Of a stretch of DNA of 64,000 bases, positions 25,099-37,500 are shown one piece after another. A program made the position numbers and the translations under genes. Under the pieces are notes generated by a model that was not told the DNA's origin, searched no databases, and saw only the letters and a list, made by a program, of their open reading frames with translations. This DNA comes from Nitrosospira multiformis (lineage in GTDB: Bacteria; Pseudomonadota; Gammaproteobacteria; Burkholderiales; Nitrosomonadaceae): NCBI RefSeq assembly GCF_900103165.1, contig NZ_FNKY01000001.1, positions 744,001 to 808,000 on the forward strand, in the 5' to 3' direction. The first letter of the stretch is position 1. The number at the start of each line of letters is the position of its first letter.

Positions 25099-26583
25099 AT
25101 GAAAATGAAACTGAGTAAAATCGCGCTGGCCATGGCGGCGCTGGGCACGGTCCCGGCCGCGTTCGCCCTCACCCCCGCACAGATTGCTGCCGGCCCCACT
25201 ACCTACGTATGGTTGTCCGGTGCGTCCGCCCCCAGCAATGCCGTATTCCGCAGTGTGATGTCGCTCTGCAATGGCCTGGCCGGCAACGGCGGCGCCAATG
25301 ACGCCCACATGTACCTGGAAAGCACCGGCACCGAGCCCGGCAAGAGCAGCGGCGACCGGGTCGCCTATGCCTGCACCATGAGTGCCGCCGCCGGTTCGCT
25401 GGCGGGCAAGAAAGTGGTGGTGTACCACACAGTTGAAGCAGGTTCCTTCAACGCCTACGCCCCGCATCTGAGCATGGCGGGCGAGCCCAATCCCAATGGT
25501 TACCTGCCGGGCAATATCAAACGCGTCAATAATCTGGCATTGCTGGGCGCTGCCGGTAAATGCGCCGCAGGCGCTGCCGGCAGCACCAACGTCGTCCTGA
25601 ACGGTGTGTCCTATGCCATCGGCCGTTACAACAACTGTAGCGACACGGTTACCAAGACCTTCACCACCACGCTCAAAGGCGATGCCTCGGGTCTTCCCGG
25701 CCAGAGCTATCCCGATGGCGGTTTTTCCGACACCGAGTACACGATCAACAAGCAGAACCTGGAGATCGGACGGGATCTGGCCGCAATCGGTAGCGAGGTG
25801 GCAACCAACATCGGCCAGACCTTCGGCGTGGCGGTAAGCTACCCGCTGTACCTCCAGCTGCAAAAGAATGACGTGGCCGACGGTTTGCTGGCCGCGACGT
25901 GCGACGATGGCACGCCCACCGCCCCTAATCTCACCCCTGCCTGCCAGCCGAGCATGCCCGTCCAGCGCTATACCGCTGTTGCCGGCCAAGCTACGATTGG
26001 CAGCGTGGACGGCAGCATCTTCGGTGGACCTGCCGGTTCCGTGGTCAACCTGGCGCGCCGCGTGCCTACCTCCGGTACCCAGTCCGCTTCCAATATACGC
26101 TTCCTGGCCAAGCCTTGCGCCCCGGGCGCGCTGGAACCGGCGCGTGCCACCGACGGCACGTCTACCGCGGTTGTGACCGAGCAGTCCAGCACCGGCGGCG
26201 TGAAAACCGCACTGAACACGGCAACCGGCGCGGGCCAATTCGCCCTGGGTGTGGTATCCATGGAAAACACCCCAGCGCCCACCGCCACAGCGGATCGCTG
26301 GGCTTTCGTCAAACTGAATCGTGTATCCCCCAACTCCGATGCCCAGCAGCGCGAGGAAGCGATGGATGGGTCTTACGACTTCTGGTATGAAATGGCGGCG
26401 TTTACCGCCGGCGGTTCGGTCAGTCCTGCCAGCGCCAGTGGCGCCGCACTGATCGCGGCAGTCACCGGTACCCTGGGGGAGAGCGATCTGAAGGGCATCT
26501 TCGCTACACCGGTGGCCGGTTCCAGCGGCCCCACCTCCAAGGGTGCGCGTCTTGGCAACTCCTGCCAGCCTGCGGTCCAGTAG
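25099..26583 (+). CDS. Secreted protein, weakly like phosphate-type substrate-binding proteins
   Basis: A 494-residue protein with a clear signal peptide (MKMKLSKIALAMAALGTVPAAFA). The opening TYVWLSGASAPSNAVFRSVM recalls the ligand loop of periplasmic phosphate/sulfate-binding folds. Several Cys residues suggest disulfides. There is no PEP-CTERM tail and no membrane anchor. Length and composition fit an extracellular or periplasmic protein. It has an AAAGGAT ribosome site, lies 96 bp after the PEP-CTERM gene and is closed by a strong terminator before tpsB. No function is assigned; the fold comparison is tentative. Confidence 0.6.
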   Translation: MKMKLSKIALAMAALGTVPAAFALTPAQIAAGPTTYVWLSGASAPSNAVFRSVMSLCNGLAGNGGANDAHMYLESTGTEPGKSSGDRVAYACTMSAAAGSLAGKKVVVYHTVEAGSFNAYAPHLSMAGEPNPNGYLPGNIKRVNNLALLGAAGKCAAGAAGSTNVVLNGVSYAIGRYNNCSDTVTKTFTTTLKGDASGLPGQSYPDGGFSDTEYTINKQNLEIGRDLAAIGSEVATNIGQTFGVAVSYPLYLQLQKNDVADGLLAATCDDGTPTAPNLTPACQPSMPVQRYTAVAGQATIGSVDGSIFGGPAGSVVNLARRVPTSGTQSASNIRFLAKPCAPGALEPARATDGTSTAVVTEQSSTGGVKTALNTATGAGQFALGVVSMENTPAPTATADRWAFVKLNRVSPNSDAQQREEAMDGSYDFWYEMAAFTAGGSVSPASASGAALIAAVTGTLGESDLKGIFATPVAGSSGPTSKGARLGNSCQPAVQ

Positions 26584-26631
26584 TAATCGCGTTTGACAGG
26601 CGGTGCAATGCCGCCGGTAGAGGTAGTGTTC

Positions 26632-26661
26632 GGGACAACCCTTTCGAGGGTTGTCCCATTT
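26632..26661 (+). terminator. Strong Rho-independent terminator
   Basis: GGGACAACCCT-TTCG-AGGGTTGTCCC forms an 11-bp perfect stem with a four-base loop, followed by ATTTGT. It ends the 25099-26583 transcript and makes a tpsB start upstream of 26660 unlikely. Confidence 0.85.
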
Positions 26662-26697
26662 GTACATATGGAAGCCGGGTGGTCAAAGTGGGTTTGG

Positions 26698-28431
26698 ATG
26701 TTGCGAATGATTAGGGAACCGCTGAATCAGTCTCCAATTTTGCTGGCAGGCGGTAAGCCTTGGCACAGGGGGACCGGCTACGTCCCCAGTTTTCTTTGGG
26801 GTGGGCGGCGTGATTCTACCGCTCTTGCGAGCGGTGCGCGCCGTGGAGGGCTGATTCAGCGGTTCCTTCGTAATGCGCTGCGTACGGGATACCTGGCGTA
26901 TCTGGTTTGCCTGATGGGATGGATGCCCGCATCCCACGCGCAAGATGCGCGATTCGATATATTTGAATATCGGGTCCAGGGTGCGACATTGTTGCCTGTC
27001 ACGATGATAGAGCAAGCGGTTTATCCCTACATGGGCGAGAAAAAATCCTTGGAGGAGGTGGAGCAGGCGCGTGATGCGCTGGAACGCGCCTATCATGACT
27101 CGGGCTATCTCACGGTTCTGGTGAGCATTCCACAGCAAAAAGTCCAAGATGGAGTTGTCAACCTGACAGTCACCGAAGCGCCGGTGAAACGCCTGCGTGT
27201 GGTCGATTCGCGCTATTTCAGCCCGGCTGATATCAAAGCCGCGGTACCGGAGCTGGCGGAGGGGAACGTGCCGAACTTCACTGAGATGCAGAAACAGCTT
27301 GCATCCCTGAATCGCACAGCCGATCGCGGGGTCACCCCGGTTTTAAGGGCGGGTAAAACGCCCGGCACGGTGGAAGTCGATCTGAAAGTGAAGGATCAGT
27401 TGCCATTGCACGGCAGCATAGAGCTGAACAGCCGGCAGATTCCGAATACGACACTGACGCGGCTCAGTGCGAATGTAAGCTGGGACAATCTGTGGCACAA
27501 GCAGCACAGTCTCGGGGTGACCGCACTCATTACGCCGCAGAACCCCGACCAGAGCAAGGTGATTTCAGGCAACTACACCATGCCCATGGCGTTTGGTGGC
27601 TTTCTCGCCTTGTATAGCGTCTATTCCGCGTCCGACGTGGCGTCGGTGGGCGCGCTCAATGTGCTGGGCAATGGCTTGATAGTCGGGGGGCGCTACATCC
27701 TGCCGCTGCCGGGAGGTCAAACATTCTTCCATACCGCAACGCTGGGGGTGGACTACAAGGATTTTGGCCAGGCAGTGAATCTTCTTGACGGCGGCAGCTT
27801 TAATACGCCCATCAGCTATCTGCCCTTTACCGTGGGGTGGGACGGTACCTGGGTAGGAGAAAGGCGTAATACCAAACTTGGACTATCGCTGAATTTCCAT
27901 GTGCGCGGGCTGGTCGGGGATGAAGCGGAATTTGCCAACAAGCGGTTCAAGGCACACTCCAATTACATGTTTCTGCGCGGTAATTTTTCCCATACCGAAA
28001 CTTTCCGCCAAGGATGGGGTTTGTATGGGCGCGCCAGCTGGCAGATCGCGGACCAACCGCTTATCAATAATGAGCAGTCCATCGTCGGCGGGATAAGTAC
28101 CGTGCGCGGCTATTTCGAAGTCGCGGCTTTGGGTGACGACAGTGCCACGGGAGGGCTGGAAGCTTTTACGCCCAATTATGCGAAGCATCTGACCACCGCG
28201 CTGGAAGAATTCCATCTGCTGGCTTTCATAGACGGAGGTTATGTGCGGGTGAAGCAACCATTGCCCGGCCAGATCGACCATTTCAATCTGCTCGGTACCG
28301 GAACGGGTTTGCGCCTCAAGGCCCGGCACGGTTTTACGGCTGAATTCAGCTGGGCGGTGGCGCTGGAAGATGTGAACAGAACGAAAGCAGGGGATAAGCG
28401 TGTGCATTTTCTGGTGCGGCAGGCGTGGTGA
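26698..28431 (+). CDS. TpsB two-partner secretion transporter (ShlB/FhaC family)
   Basis: An outer-membrane transporter of the Omp85/TpsB class. The mature part begins after HAQDARFDIFEYRVQGATLLP, leading POTRA_2 (YLTVLVSIPQQKVQDGVVNLTVTEA in part). A second POTRA/linker follows, then the 16-strand barrel with GSIELNSRQIPNTTLTRLSANVSWDN in part and the lid-loop-type motif SIVGGISTVRGYFEVAALGD. The end LVRQAW is typical of an outer-membrane strand. The start is unclear. The signal-like helix (LRTGYLAYLVCLMGWMPASHA) comes about 60 codons into the frame, and a 152-bp inverted-repeat element fills the space before it. ATG 26698 is given; ATG 26707 or a non-ATG start near 26870 are alternatives. 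It should export the TpsA protein encoded next. Confidence 0.85.
   Translation: MLRMIREPLNQSPILLAGGKPWHRGTGYVPSFLWGGRRDSTALASGARRGGLIQRFLRNALRTGYLAYLVCLMGWMPASHAQDARFDIFEYRVQGATLLPVTMIEQAVYPYMGEKKSLEEVEQARDALERAYHDSGYLTVLVSIPQQKVQDGVVNLTVTEAPVKRLRVVDSRYFSPADIKAAVPELAEGNVPNFTEMQKQLASLNRTADRGVTPVLRAGKTPGTVEVDLKVKDQLPLHGSIELNSRQIPNTTLTRLSANVSWDNLWHKQHSLGVTALITPQNPDQSKVISGNYTMPMAFGGFLALYSVYSASDVASVGALNVLGNGLIVGGRYILPLPGGQTFFHTATLGVDYKDFGQAVNLLDGGSFNTPISYLPFTVGWDGTWVGERRNTKLGLSLNFHVRGLVGDEAEFANKRFKAHSNYMFLRGNFSHTETFRQGWGLYGRASWQIADQPLINNEQSIVGGISTVRGYFEVAALGDDSATGGLEAFTPNYAKHLTTALEEFHLLAFIDGGYVRVKQPLPGQIDHFNLLGTGTGLRLKARHGFTAEFSWAVALEDVNRTKAGDKRVHFLVRQAW
26715..26866. mobile_element. Small inverted-repeat (MITE-like) element at the 5' end of tpsB
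   Basis: GGAACCGCTGAATCAG (26715-26730) and its exact reverse complement CTGATTCAGCGGTTCC (26851-26866) bound a 152-bp segment with internal hairpins such as ACCGCTC-TTGC-GAGCGGT. The span lies exactly where a TpsB signal-peptide start is expected. No transposase gene is inside, and target duplications are not obvious. Confidence 0.55.
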
Positions 28432-28553
28432 TGCCGATTGAGACAAAGTTTATTTTTGTCATCGTATGACCGATATCGAAGCCGTATTCAGAAAACCGGC
28501 ATAAGCGCGCAAGACACTGCATTCGGCCGGATTACAAAAAAAGCGGGGAGAAT

Positions 28554-31500
28554 ATGAATCGCAAACTATACAGACTAATTTTCAGCACCGGCCTGAGCAT
28601 GCTGGTACCCGCGGCGGAAACCGTACGCAGCCGTGGCAAGGCGGGAAGTGGCGCCGCGCTGCTGACAGGGTTGTTACTGGCAGAGTTACTGCTGAGTGCG
28701 TCGGCGCAGGCCGAGTTGCCCGTGCCTTGTGCGGGCGGCAGTTGCGGCGGCGGGATACCGGATTTCGTCACCGCCGGGCAGGCAAATTATCATGTCCATG
28801 ACCACCAGGCCATTGTTAACCAGGTGGGCGACAAGGCCATTCTCAATTGGGAAAGTTTTAATGTCAGCCCCGGCCATTCGGTGCAGTTCCAGCAGGTAGA
28901 GAGCCTCGCCGCACAGAATCTGGTGCAGGGCGCGAACTTCACCACGCTCAACCGCGTCTGGGACAATGATCCCAGCGTGATCGCCGGCATCCTCAGCCAG
29001 GCAGTTGGGCAGAATGCAAATATCATCCTGGTCAACACCAATGGCATCGCTTTCATGGGTTCCTCGCAGGTGAACCTCGGCAGCTTCACCGCCAGCAGTC
29101 TGGATATTGCCGACAGCTTCATCCTTAATTCCTTCCTGACCACGCAGAAGACGACCCCGCAATTTGAGGGCACGGGTGGTTTCATCAAGGTGTTCGAGGG
29201 CGCACGCATCACGGCGGGCAGCCAGGGCCGGGTGATGCTGATCGCGCCGACAGTGATCAATAAAGGCACGGTGGCAGCGCCCGACGGACAGGTGATCGCG
29301 GCGGCGGGCACCAGGGTGTTTTTGCGTTCGGCTTCGGCTGAACCCAAAGATGTCAATGTGCGCGGCCTGCTGGTGGAAGTGGACAGCCCGGCCGGCCTCG
29401 CTGATTTCGAAACGGCCAACACTGGTGTCAAGGATGGCAAGCTGGATGGCCAGACCGTGGCACTGAAAGAGTCTGCCTTGGACAAGCTCGGCCATGTCAC
29501 CAATCTGGGCGAGCTGAGCACGCCGCGCGGCAACGTCACCATGGTGGGATATGCGGTCAACCAGCAGGGCATCGCACGGGCGACGACCTCGGTAATTGCC
29601 AATGGCTCGGTGTACCTGCTGGCGAAGGATGCGGCAACGGGGCAGGACAATTCCACGCGTGGTGGCCGCGCGGTACTCGGCGCCGGCAGCCTGACCGAGG
29701 TATTGCCGGACGTATCCGACTCTACTGGCGTGCTGGATGGGCTGACCGGCACCGGACTGGTACTCTCCTCCCAGGTGAAAGTGGTGGGGCAGGATGTGCG
29801 GATGGAGGGCGGCGCGGCGATCAATGCGCCGGCGGGTGAAGTGAATTTCATCGCTGTGGACAATCCCAGCTTGCTATTTACCAATGATCCGGTCACGCAG
29901 ATGTTTGATGCGCCCGTCTCTGATGCTGCCCGTGTTCATATTGCCAGCGGTGCGCGCATCAATGTGGCCGGATTGGAAAATGTGGCTGTTTCCACGGCGC
30001 GCAATGGGGTGGAAGTCGAACTGCGGGGGGATGAGCTGAAAGACTCTCCGGTCAATCGCGACGGCCCGCTTCGCAGTCAGAAGGTTTTTGTCGATATCAA
30101 TCGTGCCCTGGCCAACGCTAACGCGGGTAAACCCACGCTCATCGCCAAGGACAGTCTGCAATCCTATCAGGCGCGCCTGGAACGGAGCGTGGCCGAACGC
30201 TCGACCGAGGGGGGGACTGTGCGTGTAAGCTCTCAGGGCGAGGCCATCATCGAATCCGGCGCGGTGATTGACCTGTCGGGCGGCAGCCTGAATTATACTC
30301 CGGCCAGCGTGCCTACCACGCTGCTCATGTCCCGTGGCGTATTGACCGACATCGCCAATGCCCGCGCTGATGTGCGTTATGACGGCATTGCCACCCGCTA
30401 TGTGCAGGACTTCGGCCGCTGGAACATAAAAGAGGTGATCGACCTGGGGCAGAGCTTCAACTATGACCCCGGCTATGCCGAGGGCAAGAATGCCGGCGCA
30501 CTGGAAGTTATCGGTCTGCGGGCGAGCGTGATGCAGGCTGATATTCAGGGCCGCACCATCGTTGGCGAAGTACAGCGCGACCTTGGCATCATGCCTGCTG
30601 GCGCGCGTTTGAGGGTGGGCTACGACCCAGTGGCTGCTCCCCTTCTCGGGGGAAGTATTGAATTCAAACTTAACCAGTTGGTCGAGTTGAGCAGCAGCGG
30701 CGCCCTCCTGCCGGCGGGATTCAAGTTTGGCGATGCGTTATCATCCGATCTCATCAATACCCTAAGCCTCAATCCCGCATTGCTAGGCAAGGATAAAGTT
30801 GCCAACCTGGAAGTTTTCAGTAACAAGGCGGTGGCAGTGCGTGAAGTTCTGCGTGTCCCGCAGGGAGGCAGCGTGCATATCACGGCGGAGGGTATATCGG
30901 TCGGCGCCGATATCGAGGCCCCAAGCGGCTCGATTGTGCTCGATGCACATAGAAACGAGCTACCCGGTCGCTCACCAGATCCATTAAATGTTGTGGTGGC
31001 CGATGGCGTGGTGCTGTCGGCACGAGGGGCCTGGGTGAATGAATTACGCGGCGTGCCGACGGGTTCGGGCGAGGTCGCACTGGTGCATGGCGGTAAAATC
31101 ATGCTTACCGCGGTTGACAATGTTGCGCTGGGACAAAACACGCTGCTGGATGTCACTGGCGGCGGCCGGCTCAGGGTCGATGGCCGCGGCAGTGTCATCG
31201 CCGGCGATGGCGGCGAGATCAGCCTGTCGGGCCACGCAGTGTCGGGTGTCACCGAGGAGAATATGCATGGCTACGGCATCGGCAAAGGTGGCATGCTGAC
31301 TGTTTTCAGCAATAAAATCCGGATCGGCGGCACGCCGGACAGCACTGCCGGCACGGTCAACCTGGGCGCCGGATTTTTTGAGCGTGGCGGGTTTGCCGAT
31401 GTCAATCTTGCGGGGATTGACAATGTGACCTTATCCGAGGGTGTCCGGATCAAGCCGGCTGTCCTTAGCCTGGAATTGCAGCCTGACTATACCCTGCGCT

Positions 31501-34500
31501 CCAGCGGCGGCAGGGTGGAGGATTTTACCCGCCAGGTAAAGCTGGATGACCTGGTGCGCCAACCAGCGAATTTGAGCCTGACGGCAAAAAATACCGCGGA
31601 TGGGACGGGTGATTTGTCGATCGGCACGGGCGCACGCATCGAGGCCGATCCCAGGGCAAACATCACGCTGTCGGCCGGGCGCCTGCTGGATATACAAGGG
31701 AGCATCAGCGCGCCCGGCGGCAGCATTGCGGCGACGCTCGATCATGACCAGAGCTTTGATTTCAATGCAAGCAATAGTCTGTGGCTGGGCAAGCAGGCGG
31801 TTCTCGATGTATCAGGCGCAGCGCTGACTTTTCTTGACAACAATCGCCTTACACAGGGCGAAGTGCTGAATGGTGGCACCGTTGCTTTGAATGCACAATA
31901 TGGCTATGTTGTGGCTGAGGCGGGTTCGAGTATCAAGATGGCGGGGGCTGCGCCGGTACGGCTGGATATTCTGAATGAGGCGGGGGGGCTGGGGCAGTGG
32001 GTGGGCAGCGACGCGGGTTCGCTCGGTATTATCGCACGCGAGGGAATTCTGCTGGACGGGACCCTGCTGGCGCAGGCGGGTGGTGTATTCAATCGCGGTG
32101 GAACGTTTGACCTTGTTCTGGGACTTGAAGATGTGGGTGATGCGCTCACTAAAGGCTTTCCACTTGGAGAGCGCGTGCTGAGTCTGGCACCGGCAGTGGC
32201 GCCGCTGGCAGGCGGACTGGCTCCGGGCGCCGCCATCCCCGGCGGGTTGAACGGGCAGGCAAAGGTTGGCACTACAGCGCTGGAAACGGCAGGTTTCGAT
32301 CGCATCACACTCAAAAGCCGCGACGCTATCCGGCTGGAAGACAATCTGAATCTGGGCGCCAATCGGGCATTATCATTGAAAGAGGTAGTGCTCGACGCGC
32401 CGCGTATCGAAACGGCGGGAGGGAATGCCGCACTGAAGGCGGAGACCCTGCGATTGGGAAATTACGACATAAACCGTGTGGATGTGGTCAACACGCCGGT
32501 TGCCGGCAGCGGCACACTCAAGGCGGCTGCACAATTGCTGGAACTCGCGGGCAACCTGACCCTGACCGGCATGGCACGCGCCGAACTGAACGGCACCCAG
32601 GAAGTCAGGCTGTCGGGGGTAAGCAGCGGCGGCTTGCCGCGTCCGACAGGCACGCTCGCGAGCGCGTCCGATCTGCTTTTCAGCGGTGCGGTGATCGCCC
32701 CCACAACCTATAGCCAGATCAACATCCAGGCGCCGGGGCAAACGGTTGCATTCAGCCGCAATACCCTGCCGCCATCACTGCCGCTATCCGCCCTGGGCAG
32801 CCTTACGGTTACGGCCGCGAATATCGTGCAGGACGGCAATGTGTGGGCGCCGTTCGGCCAACTCGCTTTCAACGCCACCGATACCTTGACGTTCAAGGAA
32901 GGCAGCCTGACCTCGATCTCCGCCACGCCCGGCAGCCTGATTTCGTTTGGCATGCTGGTGAATGGCCGCAGCTGGGTGTACAGGCCCGACTCGAACGAAA
33001 TCCCGCAGTCTGGCTTGACCGAAAAATCCATACGCACCCAGGCGGCGAATATCGACATGCAGGCTGGCGCAACTCTGGATCTCGCCGGCGGCGGCGACTT
33101 GCAGGCCTACGAGTTCAGCGTGGGTCCAGGGGGGTCGCGCGATATCCTGAACGATGCCCATACCTATGCCATCCTGCCGGGCTATGCGAGCGGATTCGCC
33201 CCAGGCGACAGGCAGGAGAGCACTGGTTTCGACCGCGCGGCGGGGGATGCCGTGTATCTCTCCGGCATACCGGGTCTGCCGGCAGGTGTGTACACCTTGC
33301 TGCCCGCGCACTATGCACTGCTGCCCGGCGCGTATGCGGTAAGGCTGCACACGGACGTGCATAACCTGTTGCCGGGTCAGGCTTACAGCAGGCAGGATGG
33401 CACCCAGGTCGTGCCGGGTTATGTCACGGACAGCCGGGCACCGGTAGGGGGGCCGCGTGACGCCTTGTGGAGCGGATTTGAAGTGCTGACCCGTGAGCAG
33501 GTTTTGCAGCGGTCGGAAATTACGCTGACCCGTGCTTCGGACTTTTTCGCCGCCAACCCTGTTCGCCCGCAGGACGGTGGGCTTCTCTCCATCGATACCG
33601 CGGGCGGGCTGCAGCTGGATGCCCTTTTCAAACTGGGCGCGGCCGGGGGCGGCCGGGGGGCGGCGGTGGATATCAGCGCGTTTAAAATCGCCATCACCAA
33701 CGGCACGTCGTCCGGAACGCAGGGAATCGATCCGCTGGCCACGCGTATCGCGGCCAGCACGCTCAACGCCATGGGTGCGGCCAGCCTGTTCCTGGGTGGC
33801 ACGCGCAGCCTCGCCCTGGGTAGCGCCAGCACACTCCTCACGGTTAATGCCGAGGAGGTGATATTGGCCAACGACGCCAATCACGCCCTGAAGGGCGACG
33901 AAATCATCCTGGCGGCGAAGGATACCCTGACGCTGAAAGCCGGTAGCGCTATCGAGACGCAAGACCCTACGCCCGGTGCGGGGGGCGATGCGAATAACAC
34001 AAATCGCTACGAAACCGCCGGCAATGGCGCCCTGGTACGGGTCGCGTCAACGTCCGCCAGCTTTTCGCGTACCGGTAGCCCGGATCGCAGCGTGGGTACG
34101 CTGGCGGGTGAAACCGGCAGCACGATCCGTTCGGCAAATTCGATCACGCTGGACGCCACACTGCAGAATGCGTTTACGGGCACCACCCTTTTTGCTGACG
34201 ATAAGGGTAATCCGGTCGCCGGAAATTTGACAATAGGCGCGACCCGCGTCAATTTTGGCAATGCGTCGGCGGGTGCCGAAGGCCTGATATTCAGCCAGGC
34301 GGAACTGGACAGCCTGAACAGCCTGAATTCGTTGACGCTGACAAGTTACACCACCTTTGATCTGTATGGCGATGTCAGCGTGGGCGGTGTGAATGCCGAG
34401 GGCAAGCCGACTCTGCAAGCCTTGAATCTGTCGGGTGCCGGGCTGGCCGGGCTGAACAACGGCGGTAAAACCGCAAATCTGCGCGCAACCAGCATCGTAC

Positions 34501-37500
34501 TCTCCAACCCGGCGGCAGCGGTATTCACCGCCGGTAGCACACCCAGCAACGGCGTACTGGCGATCCAGGCGGACAAACTGGTGCTGGGCGAAGGCGCCAA
34601 AGCCATCCAGGGATTTTCCCAGGTCGACATCCGCGCCAATGAACTCATCGGGCGCGGCTCGGGCAGCACCGATATCGCCGCCGCAACTGCAAACCTGAAT
34701 GTCGCGCGCCTCAGTGGCGAGCTGGGGGCCAACCAGACCCTGACCACAACCGGCTCGCTCAGCGTAGCCGACACGGCGGCAGACCGTGCGCTCGCGCCAG
34801 TGACTGCGCTGGGGGCGAGATGGGCGCTGTCGGGCACGGATTTGATGTTCGATACCGAGGCCATCTTGCCCTCGGGGCAGCTCCAACTGACAGCGACGTC
34901 CGGCAATCTTACGCTGGGCGCGAACGCGGTAGCGAGCGCTGCCGGACGTTCGGTGGCTTTTTTCGACGTCGAGCGCGCCTCGCCCGGCGGTACCGTCGAG
35001 CTGGCCAGCGATAACGGAAACGTGGTGGTGCAAACCGGCGCCCAGGTGAATGTCTCCGCGTCGCCGGGCGGCGACGCGGGCAAGGTGATCGTGCGCGCAG
35101 CCAATGGTACGGCGGACATAGCAGCCGGCAGTTTGCAGGGCGCGGCCCTGGCGAATGCTGGCGGCGTCCGGGGCGAGGGCGGGCGCTTCGACCTGGATGT
35201 GGCTGCGCTGACCGACTTCTCCGCGCTGAACACGGCGCTCAACCAGGGCGTATTCGATGGCGCGAGGACGCTGCGTGTGCGCACCGGCGATGTCAGCCTG
35301 GCTGCAACCGATACGGTCAAGGCCAAGGACATCCATATTGCCGTGGATGGCGGCAAGCTCGATGTCGCGGGGCATGTCGATGCCTCGGGTGGCGATGCGG
35401 GCAACATCCGTCTTTATGCAAAGAACGATGTAACGGTGCTGGCAAGTGCAAAGCTGGATGCCTACGCCACCGGCAATGGTAAGCATGGCGGTGAAGTGGA
35501 AATCGGCACCACCGCAGGGAGGCTGAATCTCGCTGCGGGCAGTACCCTGGACGTGCATGGAGGTAGTGGCGCCCAGGCGAGCGAGGGAGGAGAGGTGTTG
35601 CTGCGCGCACCCCGCACCGGCGGCGGCGCAGGCAGCGACGTGGCGGTGGGCAGCATCAACAGCAACATCAGCGGTGCTCGATCAGTAGTGGTCGAAGCGG
35701 TCAAGGTCTACGACAATATTACCACCCTTACCGGTAGCGGTGCGAGCAGCGGCACGACGCTGAGCCTGGATACGGTGAACACCGACAACACCAGCTTCGC
35801 GTCTCACGCTGCCGCGATAACCTCGCGGCTGGGCAAGGCCGGCGATCCTGTCTTCCATGTGCGCACCGGGGTTGAAGTGCGTTCGGCCGGAGACCTCGCG
35901 CTCAGCAATAACTGGAATCTCGCCGCCCGCCCCGCGGGGGAAGAGCCGGGCATGCTGACCCTGCGGGCGGCGGGCAACCTCAATCTCGATAACAATCTGT
36001 CGGATGGATTTAATGTGGCGACGCCATTCAGCAGCGGCACCACGCCGGCTACGCTGTTGCCTGGTGATTCCTGGGGTTACCGGCTGGTTGCGGGAGCGGA
36101 TGCCGAGGCGGCCAATCCGCTGGCGGTCAGGGCGGGCAGCGGTGACGTCACGTTGGCGGCAGGCAAGCTCGTGCGCACCGGCACCGGTGACATCCGCATT
36201 GCGGCGGGGCGCGATATCAGGCTGGCTGACGAAAAAGCGGTGATTTATACCGCAGGCCGGATTGCTGATTTGGCTAATGGGTTTGTCGTACCCGCCAATG
36301 CGCAGTTCAGCCAGGGCGGCGGCGACGTGAGCCTGGCGGCGGCAGGCGATATCGTGGGCATACCGTCGAAACAGCTCTATTCCAACTGGCTGTTTCGCCA
36401 GGGAAAGTTGAATGATGCCACTGGCGAATATACGCTCCAGCCTGCCTGGTGGGTGCGTTTCGACCAGTTCCAGCAGGGGATCGGTGCGCTGGGCGGCGGC
36501 AATGTCACGCTCACTGCCGGCGGTAAGGTGGAAAACGTTTCCGCCAGTACGCCGACGCAGGCGCGCATGATGGCGACTGCGCCGGATGCCGGTCAACTGG
36601 TGAAAACCGGCGGCGGTGATGTGCGGGTGGAGACCGGTGGCGATTTGCTGGGTGGCCAATATTATGCCGACCGTGGCGGCTTGGTACTGAAGGCGGGTGG
36701 CAAGGTGGACAGCGGGCAAGATGTGAGCGGTAGTCCACTTTACACCATCCTGGCGCTGGGTGACGCGCAGGCGCGGGTGCAGGCGCAGGGCGATGTCAAT
36801 ATCCACACGGTGCTGAATCCGCATCTGGTAGTTCAGTCATCTGGCAACAGTGCGGTGTTTAATATTAACAATGCAAACAATCCTGGCTGGAGCCTGTTTT
36901 CGACTTACGGCGCGGACAGCGGCGTGGATATGCAAAGCCTGGATGGCAAGGTGGCGCTTCACAATGGTGGAGGGGGAAGTACGGATATTGCGAGTAACCA
37001 GGGAGCTTACAGTAAAAACCAAGGTCCCAATGGCCCAGGGCTCAACTTCGGCATCTCCGGTAGCAGATGGCGACCGACGCTGCTTTCCCTTCTGCCGCCC
37101 AACCTGTCAGCCACGGCGTTTCAGAATGACATTTTCCTGAACGACGGTAACACCGACATCGTGTTAAGTCCCTCGGCGCGCGCGCAGTTGACGTTGCTGG
37201 CGGCAAATTCGATCAATATTCCCGCGAGTATAGTCATGAGCGACCGGGATCCTGCGCTGATACCGGATGCGATCAGGCCCGGCACAGAATACACCCAGTT
37301 TCCGACTACTCAACTGAGGCCCGAAGATGTTGTCCTTACTCATGCCGCCGTTCCCGTCCATACTGGTGATACCCAGCCGGCACGGGTCTACGCGGTGGCG
37401 GGGGATATCCGGGGCAACCAGGAGGGGCCTCCCAACCTGGACTTGGCCAAGGCAGTTCGGGTACGTGCGGGTCAGGATGTGCGCGATGTGGGCATTCTGG

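Noticed and set aside
25075-26667. 530-codon open frame on the minus strand opposite the secreted 494-residue protein gene
   Set aside because: Low-complexity Gly/Arg/His-rich translation without a family match. The plus-strand gene has a signal peptide, a ribosome site and a terminator.
28686-29896. Overlapping minus-strand open frames opposite the 5' part of tpsA
   Set aside because: They overlap each other and the TPS domain, whose plus-strand motifs are clear.
34047-35558. 503-codon minus-strand open frame inside tpsA
   Set aside because: It lies wholly inside a continuous, family-typical TpsA frame. Repetitive GC-rich coding DNA often leaves an open antisense frame.
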